Shown: positions 1 to 5,800 of the stretch, piece by piece
How the letters are laid out: the number at the start of each line of letters is the position of its first letter
How positions within the stretch are numbered: position 1 is the stretch's first letter
From: Thermoplasmata archaeon
GTDB lineage: Archaea > Thermoplasmatota > Thermoplasmata > GCA-020350865
Reading direction: 5' to 3'
NCBI GenBank assembly: GCA_020350865.1
Contig: CP070726.1
Coordinates: 514,726 to 520,899 of the forward strand
Length of the DNA stretch: 6,174 nt
The notes under the pieces: generated by a model
The model's input: the letters and a program-made list of their open reading frames with translations, nothing else
What the model was told of the DNA's origin: nothing
Database searches by the model: none
Position numbers and translations under genes: made by a program

Positions 1-1827
1 ACCCTGGGTACACACAATATCGAGGTGGAGGCAGGTACATATACTGAGAATCTGGTGGTGAATAAAGCGATCGTCCTCACTGGCTCGGGGAAGACGATAA
101 CTGTCATCGATGGTGGTGGAAGTGGAGATGTGGTCAGGATTACCGTGGGCTGGGTGACTGTGACCGGCTTCAAGATCACCAACAGCGGGGCTGGGACGGA
201 CGATTACGGTATTGAGCTAACAGGTGCCCAGAATTGTGTTGTAAATAACAACGAACTATCGGGCAATAAAAACGATATCTTTATCGACTCAACAAGTTGG
301 GGCAATACGATTTCAAATAACGACATTATATCGGCAAACAACGGTTTTGGTGTGGTCATCGGGACTTCCAGCCACGACAACATAATCTCAGGGAACACGG
401 TGGAAAACCACTACCAGGGTATCCGATTATTGGACTTTTCCTACAGCAATGACATCATCAGTATTAATACGATAAGGAACAACCAGATCGGTATCTACCT
501 GCAGGACTCGGACTCCAACACAATAAGTGACAACTCGATAGAGGACTATACTTATTATGGCATCCAGCTCACCTCCTCATCGGATGGCAATTATATATGG
601 GACAATACCTTGAATAGCCTTTCCGTTGGGAGCGGTGATATCGGCATTTACCTGAGCGGGTCAATTAGCAACGAAATAAGCGGCAACACGATATCTGAAA
701 ACGAGAAGGGCATCTGCCTGGAATCGAGCTCCACTGGCAACACAATCAACGCCGTCAAAGGATTCAATCTTATCGAGAACAATGATTACGGAATCTATAT
801 AGATAGTTCTAATTCCAACACGATTACAGGGAACAAAATTAATTCCAACAATGAGGACGGGATCTTTGTCCTTTCATCCGATGTGAATATCAACGATAAT
901 CTGGAGATAAACTATAACGGGCGGGACGGCATTCACATCGTTACATCCGATGTTAGTATAAATAACAACTTGGACATATATGACAATGGGGTAAGAGGGA
1001 TTTACCTAGATACGTGCACTGGGGGTATAATTGGTAACACGATATGGGAGAGCGCTCCCTCTAGTCAAATAGGAGTCAAACTGCTTAACAGTCCCGGTAT
1101 AGTGAATGTGGAAGATAACAACTTCATCTTTTGTGAAATAGCTGTAGACACGGATCCCATGAACATAATCCTTAAAAACAACATAATCCAGAACTGCACT
1201 TACGGGATCAATTTGATCGATTCCTTTGCGGTCATAACCGACAATACAATCACAGGTTGCACATATGGAATTTACTGCTACAACTCAGACCCGATAATTT
1301 CAGACAACGTTATCGAAGACAACGAATACGGTATTTACGTAGATCATTCCTCTCCAACAATCGAAGACAACGAGATAGTAAACAACCACTACGGCATCTT
1401 TGTGGGTGAGAATTCGGACCCGATAATCAACAACAATGACTACCTGAATAACACCTATGACTACTACTTCTTGGTCTGGCCCGTCGATATCGATCCCGAC
1501 ACCCTCAATCTCAAGTCCCAGGGCAGGTGGATCACCTGCTATATCGAACCCACTGAAGGGATAGATGTGAGCGATGTGGATCTCTCGAGTATCAGGATTT
1601 CGGAGATCGGGGGTATCCCGGTTATGATCCCCGCCGAGAGCCACCCCACAGGAATAGGAGATTATGACGGAAACGGCATACCGGATATCATGGTCAAGTT
1701 CGACAGGTCAGAGGTTCAGGATGTGGCATGGCCTGGGGATATTGAAATCACCGTAAAAGGGGAACTTTTAGATGGCACGCCTTTCGTGGGATATTACACA
1801 ATAAGGGTGATTGATCCTGGGAGATAA
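1..1827 (+). CDS. Secreted right-handed beta-helix (PbH1/NosD-type) repeat protein, 5'-truncated
   Basis: The frame is open from base 1 and ends with TAA at 1825-1827, leaving 608 visible residues; the true start lies left of the window. The first residues (IEVEAGTYTENLVVNKAIVL) match the usual opening of NosD-like beta-helix domains, where an upstream segment and signal peptide normally precede, so the GTG at 25 is not taken as the start. About 17 rungs follow to about position 1470, each of roughly 21-25 residues, with the pattern N-x-I-x-x-N-x-x-x-G-I-x-hydrophobic (for example YGIYVDHSSPTIEDNEIVNN). This is the Asn-rich ladder of parallel beta-helices. A separate C-terminal module starts near position 1477. 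Family knowledge: such proteins are usually extracellular and bind or process polysaccharides, or form surface structures. No lyase or hydrolase catalytic residues can be assigned, so the substrate is unknown. No C-terminal membrane anchor or sorting tail is seen. The gene converges on the minus-strand gene with a 40-bp gap. Confidence 0.88.
   Translation, partial: TLGTHNIEVEAGTYTENLVVNKAIVLTGSGKTITVIDGGGSGDVVRITVGWVTVTGFKITNSGAGTDDYGIELTGAQNCVVNNNELSGNKNDIFIDSTSWGNTISNNDIISANNGFGVVIGTSSHDNIISGNTVENHYQGIRLLDFSYSNDIISINTIRNNQIGIYLQDSDSNTISDNSIEDYTYYGIQLTSSSDGNYIWDNTLNSLSVGSGDIGIYLSGSISNEISGNTISENEKGICLESSSTGNTINAVKGFNLIENNDYGIYIDSSNSNTITGNKINSNNEDGIFVLSSDVNINDNLEINYNGRDGIHIVTSDVSINNNLDIYDNGVRGIYLDTCTGGIIGNTIWESAPSSQIGVKLLNSPGIVNVEDNNFIFCEIAVDTDPMNIILKNNIIQNCTYGINLIDSFAVITDNTITGCTYGIYCYNSDPIISDNVIEDNEYGIYVDHSSPTIEDNEIVNNHYGIFVGENSDPIINNNDYLNNTYDYYFLVWPVDIDPDTLNLKSQGRWITCYIEPTEGIDVSDVDLSSIRISEIGGIPVMIPAESHPTGIGDYDGNGIPDIMVKFDRSEVQDVAWPGDIEITVKGELLDGTPFVGYYTIRVIDPGR
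1477..1824 (+). other. C-terminal beta-rich module with a DxDGNGxxD loop in the beta-helix protein
   Basis: After the last beta-helix rung the sequence changes abruptly to a 116-residue module starting WPVDIDPDTLNLKSQGRWIT and ending YYTIRVIDPGR. It contains a calcium-type loop, DYDGNGIPD, at 1660-1686, followed by IMVKFDRSEVQ. From memory, a module of this type (VDIDPDTLNL opening, D-Y-D-x-D/N-G-I-P-D centre, 'GEL-DGTPF-G' near the end) recurs at the C-terminus of many secreted archaeal and bacterial repeat proteins. I do not know an established name for it. It may cap the helix or serve as an attachment module; that is inference. Confidence 0.65.
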
Positions 1828-1849
1828 AAAGAGTAATACCTCCATTACT
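1826..1849 (-). terminator. Hairpin plus T5, likely terminator of the minus-strand gene
   Basis: Reading the minus strand, AGTAAT (1849-1844) and ATTACT (1837-1832) form a perfect 6-bp stem around a 6-base loop, followed by C and TTTTT (1830-1826). It begins about 18 bases after the TAA of the minus-strand gene. The stem is short and A/T-rich; in archaea the T tract is the main termination signal. On the plus strand the hairpin is followed by A residues, so the beta-helix gene would instead use the T-rich stretches at about 1869-1893, inside the end of the opposite gene. Confidence 0.5.
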
Positions 1850-1867
1850 AAAATGCCCCCCGGAGGG

Positions 1868-2515
1868 TTATTTCTTTCCCTTCTTTAATAATTTATCACA
1901 TTCCCTCTTCATCTTCTTGATGTCTGCATTACCCAGGAGTTTCTTGAGCTCTGCATCGTCCGTTTTGGCAAAAGCCTGGACATCCTCGATCCCCGCTGCC
2001 TTCAGCTTGCCGGCCCTCTTCGGTCCCACACCGGGTAATTGGGTAAGAGGAATGCTTTCCTTTTCAACCTTCTTCGGTGCCTTTGCTTCAACCTTTTTCT
2101 CCTTCTTCTCCTCAGCCTTTTCGGGTTTCTTTTCCTCCCTTTGAACTTGCGCTTTTGGTTTGGGTAAGGGGATTCCCCTGACCAATTCCCTTGAGATTTT
2201 TACATAGAATCCTTCTTTTTCCTTGGCCTTGTATCTAATCTGGTCTTTGGTGGTTTTGATCATCTTGCCACGAAGATCAGATATTGTCAGATATATGTCC
2301 GGTCTTTTACCGAATCCGAACTCCTTGAAGGCCTTCTTATCGTATGTGATTCTAAAATCACCGTTCCTGTCCGTTCTTGCCGAGCCCAGAGCATCATCCA
2401 CGATCAAATCCCTGTCAAATGCCCTGACCATCAGGTTCGGTATACCTTGTCCGGTTTCCTTCACCATGATTTTTCCCCAGATCAAGAAATCTTTCTTCTT
2501 GCTGTCTTTTGGCAT
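1868..2515 (-). CDS. Transthyretin-like/carboxypeptidase-regulatory-like domain fused to a helix-hairpin-helix domain
   Basis: Complete 215-residue protein. The start chosen is the ATG at 2515, because GGAGGT lies 6 bases upstream; an in-frame ATG at 2554 would add 13 residues but lacks a good ribosome binding site and falls upstream of the predicted transcript start. Residues about 10-107 form a beta-rich domain with the pattern of transthyretin-like or carboxypeptidase-regulatory folds: IPNLMVRAFD (25-34), DALGSARTDRNGDFRI (41-56), then RPDIYLTISD (71-80). Residues 119-153 are a Lys/Glu/Ala/Pro-rich, probably disordered linker. Residues 155-211 are helical and begin with an HhH signature, LTQLPGVGPKRAGKL (157-171), whose GVG hairpin usually contacts the DNA backbone. 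There is no signal peptide or membrane segment, so it should be cytosolic. A nucleic-acid-binding role is suggested by the HhH and basic linker; the role of the beta domain is unknown. HhH folds can also mediate protein contacts. Confidence 0.87.
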   Translation of the reverse strand: MPKDSKKKDFLIWGKIMVKETGQGIPNLMVRAFDRDLIVDDALGSARTDRNGDFRITYDKKAFKEFGFGKRPDIYLTISDLRGKMIKTTKDQIRYKAKEKEGFYVKISRELVRGIPLPKPKAQVQREEKKPEKAEEKKEKKVEAKAPKKVEKESIPLTQLPGVGPKRAGKLKAAGIEDVQAFAKTDDAELKKLLGNADIKKMKRECDKLLKKGKK

Positions 2516-2521
2516 GAAAGT

Positions 2522-2527
2522 ACCTCC
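2522..2527 (-). promoter_or_regulatory. Shine-Dalgarno GGAGGT that fixes the start at 2515
   Basis: The minus strand reads GGAGGT, six bases (ACTTTC), then ATG. This perfect site decides for the internal ATG at 2515 over the upstream in-frame ATG at 2554. Confidence 0.85.
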
Positions 2528-2560
2528 GCTGTCGTGTTCTTCTGTGAAGAGCATATCCCT

Positions 2561-2580
2561 AAATGTATTTATTATTTCTG
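2561..2580 (-). promoter_or_regulatory. Candidate TATA-type promoter of the minus-strand gene
   Basis: The minus strand here reads CAGAAATAATAAATACATTT: a purine-rich BRE-like CAGAAA followed by an A/T-rich TATA-like TAATAAATA. Transcription starting about 25 bases downstream (near 2543) would leave a leader of roughly 28 bases holding the ribosome binding site. The match to a canonical archaeal TTTATATA box is imperfect. Confidence 0.4.
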
Positions 2581-2655
2581 TTCTGAAGGCCTGGATTGGG
2601 GTGAGAAGGTGTTCCTTATTATTCGAACTTGATGCTGTTTTAATGCCCCCAATGC

Positions 2656-2670
2656 CGAAAATTTAATATA
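2656..2670 (+). promoter_or_regulatory. Candidate BRE/TATA promoter for the large surface-protein gene
   Basis: CGAAA at 2656-2660 resembles the archaeal B-recognition element and sits directly before ATTTAATATA, a TATA-like box. Initiation about 25 bases downstream would give a leader of roughly 75 bases for the gene at 2769. A competing TATA-like TTTTATAATA at 2708-2717 would give a leader of about 28 bases. The sequence cannot decide between them. Confidence 0.4.
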
Positions 2671-2708
2671 TCCATATAATGTTTGACTCTTACCAGGCAG
2701 GTTTGGGT

Positions 2709-2731
2709 TTTATAATACCACGGATTATAAA
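2709..2731 (+). repeat. Perfect 8-bp inverted repeat (TTTATAAT-N7-ATTATAAA) over TATA-like boxes
   Basis: TTTATAAT (2709-2716) and ATTATAAA (2724-2731) are exact reverse complements separated by ACCACGG. The left arm can serve as a plus-strand TATA box; the right arm is the same box read on the minus strand. Possible roles are a symmetric operator, a divergent pair of TATA boxes, or chance in A/T-rich DNA. It lies 37-60 bases before the ATG at 2769. Confidence 0.5.
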
Positions 2732-2756
2732 TCTACTCCCAGACCTAGTAATCAGG

Positions 2757-2762
2757 GGAGGT
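2757..2762 (+). promoter_or_regulatory. Shine-Dalgarno GGAGGT of the large surface-protein gene
   Basis: GGAGGT within GGGGAGGT, six bases before the ATG at 2769. Motif and spacing are the same as for the divergent gene, and together with the signal peptide that follows they fix the start. A complementary CTCCC lies at 2736-2740. Confidence 0.88.
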
Positions 2763-2768
2763 AAGATT

Positions 2769-2867
2769 ATGAAAAAAGGAAACTATACTAGCAGGAGTAT
2801 TAGCTTTTTGATGGTATTGGCAATGACTGGGTCGGCTTTAACTATGCTTGTCCCCACAGTTACCGCA
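2769..2867 (+). other. Sec signal peptide of the large surface protein
   Basis: Residues 1-33 have a basic start (K2, K3, R9), a hydrophobic core from about I11 to V31 (FLMVLAM, ALTMLVP) and a V-T-A end, with likely signal peptidase I cleavage after A33 before DFTN. There is no lipobox cysteine and no twin arginine. Confidence 0.8.
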
Positions 2868-5800
2868 GACTTTACAAACGAGCCCTCGGTATGGGCAGTT
2901 GAGCAATACATCGGTCCATCCTTGGTCAGGGCAGGCGCCTCCAACATAGGCATGTTGAACATAACGATAAACAACAGCGTTGGGACACCCGATACCGTGA
3001 ATTACATCAACGTCACCGTGTGGAATGCCTCCAATGTGGCAAGAGCCACCATATGGACCGAAAGTAATGGCAATGGCATCGTCGATGCATTTTCAGGTGA
3101 TACCTTCATCAAAGAGGCTCAGATTACCCATCAAAGCGGTAATATCGGTTACTTCAACCTCTCAGGCCTCAATGTAAATGTGGGTGCCTCAAGCAAAGTC
3201 TCGTTATATCTGGCCCTGAACCTCACAGCCAGTCCCCTGCACGGTGATTATGTGGCCATGCTGGTGGAGCCCTACCAGATCAATATGACCAATGCGGGTT
3301 TGGGCAACAGCACCGTACTGGATCCCCAGAACGGTTTCACAATAGACAACAAACTCAGGGCCGAGGCAGAATATATCGGTCCGTCGCTGGTCAGGGGCGG
3401 TGTGACAGACATCGGGATGCTGAATATAACTATAAACAACACTGCTTACGTGGATGATACATTGGAGTGGATTAACGTCACTGCATGGAATGGCATTAAT
3501 ATTGATGAGGTTACTCTGTGGGTCGAGTCGAACGGTAACAGCGCTTTCGACGGATCAGGAGGGGACACCTTCGTTTCCGAGGCCAATGTCGTTTCCGTCC
3601 ATTACCTCCATCAATACAAGCACATCCGTTACTTCAATTTCACGGGCCTTGGCCTCAACATACCGGCCTCAAGTTTCTCTTACCTGTATATTGCCCTGAA
3701 TCTTACTGCGAACCCGAATCATGACGATTACGTGAACATGTCCATAGGAAAGGACACGATCAGCATGACAAACGCAGGCACGGGCAATGAGACCATTCTG
3801 GATCCAAATGATGGATTTGTTATAGATGCAGAAAAACCCAAAATCGAGAAGGTACTAACCTTCGATACCGATGGTGATGGCGCAATCGAGAACGCCACAG
3901 TCTATTTCACAGAATCCATATTGGATGCCACCGTAGTATTCGGCAACTTCGCCCTCGGCGGTCTTGCCTGCACTGGCTGGGACACTGCTGGGGCCTCAGA
4001 TGACAATGCAATCAACGTAACGGTGGCTGGAGGAATCCCCGGAACAGATACCAAGGAACTGACATATACCGACGGACCGGGATCGGTGACGGACTCTGTG
4101 GGGAACAACATGTCCGCGGTAGGGACTGATGACATCGACGAAACCGATGGCGCCCTGCCTTTGATAACTAGCGCGGTAACCAAAGACACCGATGGAAATG
4201 GAATGATCGACGCTTATGTGATCAGATTCACAGAACCGATTTACTACGTGGATGGATTCTTGGACGCGATATCGATAGACGGATATGCAATAGACAAGCC
4301 TAATTCGTTTTTATCGGCCGAAGATGAGGTCACAATTGCGCTTGTGGAGAGCGGAAGTTATGATACCAATGCAACACCCGATATCACTTACCCCTCAGGA
4401 CAGGACTACTTATTGGACAATCCGACCCTTGAACCGCAAGATGTTATTGCCTATGATTTCAACAATGATATGAGGGACGATATTGCTATATTATCGGGAA
4501 GGAACCAGAGCATCGCTTTCTATTATCAAACGAGCAATGATGATTTTTCATCCGTACCTGACTATGAAGTCGATCTTGGGATAAAGAAGGGAAAAATGGC
4601 AGTGTATGATTTCAACAGCGATGGTAGAATTGATGTTGCCATCACCGATTACGACAATGATACTGTAACAGTGCTTCTACAGGATGCAGTTTTGGATGGA
4701 ATATTTTCGGTGATTGGCGTCTATGATACTGACGACGGCCCTGTGGACATTGACATCGGGGATGTAAGTAACGACGGAATCGCGGATATTGTAACCACCA
4801 ACCGCATCGGCGAATCTATTACAGTTCTCCAGGGCAGTGGTGGCGGTGTATTCACAACATGGCATTTCAATGGATTCAATGCACAGTTAACCGGGACGGA
4901 TCCGGTGGCTTCGGCCATTGGTCGAATCTGGGGCAGCGATAGCTGGTACGATATCGGTGTTGTCAAGAACGGCACCGGCGAGATGTTTGTAATACAGCAA
5001 AACCCTGCCGGTATGCTGCAACCCAAGACGAACATGTTAACGGGCTCCCAACCAAAGGACGTCAAGATAGTAAATCTCGATAAATCCAGTTATGACGATG
5101 TCATCTGTACGAATTACGGTAGCGATTCAATTTCCATATTCTACTTCAACAGCGGAAACGGGTTCCTGGATGCGCCTGTAACATTTGATACCGACATCAA
5201 ACCCGAGAAGCTGGTGATCACCGACTTCAACTACGACAATGCCTGGGACATACTTGTCACGAACCCCAAAAACAAAACAATCTCACAGCTGCTGCGTCAG
5301 AGTAATAATATCTATGATGTGCCATATTTCAATAAAACAACCTACGGTGTCAATGCCATTGCAGCAGGCGACCTGAACTCCGATGGTTATGAGGATTTCG
5401 TTTATACCGAACCCTATGGCAAAGAATTTACAGTGATACACCAATTACTGGAAAGCGGTGACCTGGATTCAAGGTATTTTTATTCAGTCGATGACCAACC
5501 CTACGATATCGCAATTGGTGATGTCAACAATGACGGTATAGACGACATTGTCACTGCAGATTACGGGAACACAGACGAGATATCGGTTTTATACCGGGAT
5601 CAAAGTATGAAGGTGTATAAGCGTGTGGACCTTTACGCTGGTACTAACCCAAGGGATGTTGCCATAGCCGATTTCGATAACGACGGCCTGAACGATATAG
5701 CTGTCGCGAATTATATGCGCTACTGGACCGGAACTCAGTACAATGGCACCATAAGCCTGTTCTACCAGGACAGCGAAGGCAACCTGGAATCAAGGGTTAC

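Noticed and set aside
25..27. GTG as start codon of the beta-helix gene
   Set aside because: The frame is open to base 1, the residues before it fit the family's usual opening, no ribosome binding site precedes it, and no signal peptide follows it.
1..1470. DNA-level tandem repeat or CRISPR-like array in the beta-helix region
   Set aside because: The periodicity is at protein level only (degenerate rungs of 21-25 residues); there are no identical DNA repeats with unique spacers.
1300..1644. 114-codon minus-strand open frame, Val/Ile/Asp-rich
   Set aside because: Antisense of the Asn/Asp/Ile-rich beta-helix repeats; no start signals and no family resemblance.
1838..1843. GGAGGT on the minus strand within the terminator loop, looking like a ribosome binding site
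   Set aside because: No start codon follows at a suitable distance, and the sequence downstream is the antisense end of the beta-helix gene.
1917..2144. 75-codon plus-strand open frame rich in Ser, Phe and Ala
   Set aside because: Antisense shadow of the Lys/Glu/Ala linker and HhH segment of the minus-strand gene.
2622..2640. TTCGAAC resembling a tRNA T-loop
   Set aside because: No flanking T-stem, anticodon arm or acceptor pairing could be found around it.
2223..2666. 147-codon plus-strand open frame overlapping the HhH gene
   Set aside because: It is antisense to a well-supported gene, lacks a ribosome binding site, and its hydrophobic, Ser/Leu-rich product is what antisense of Lys/Glu-rich coding gives.
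3454..3699. 81-codon plus-strand frame inside the large gene
   Set aside because: Out-of-frame shadow of module copy B, whose real frame is fixed by homology to copy A.
3902..4189. 95-codon minus-strand open frame
   Set aside because: Antisense to the Ig-like domains of the large gene; no ribosome binding site and low-complexity Ser/Val/Pro product.
4721..5065. 114-codon minus-strand open frame
   Set aside because: Antisense to FG-GAP units 3-5; no start signals or recognisable domain. The same holds for the shorter frame at 4677-4865.
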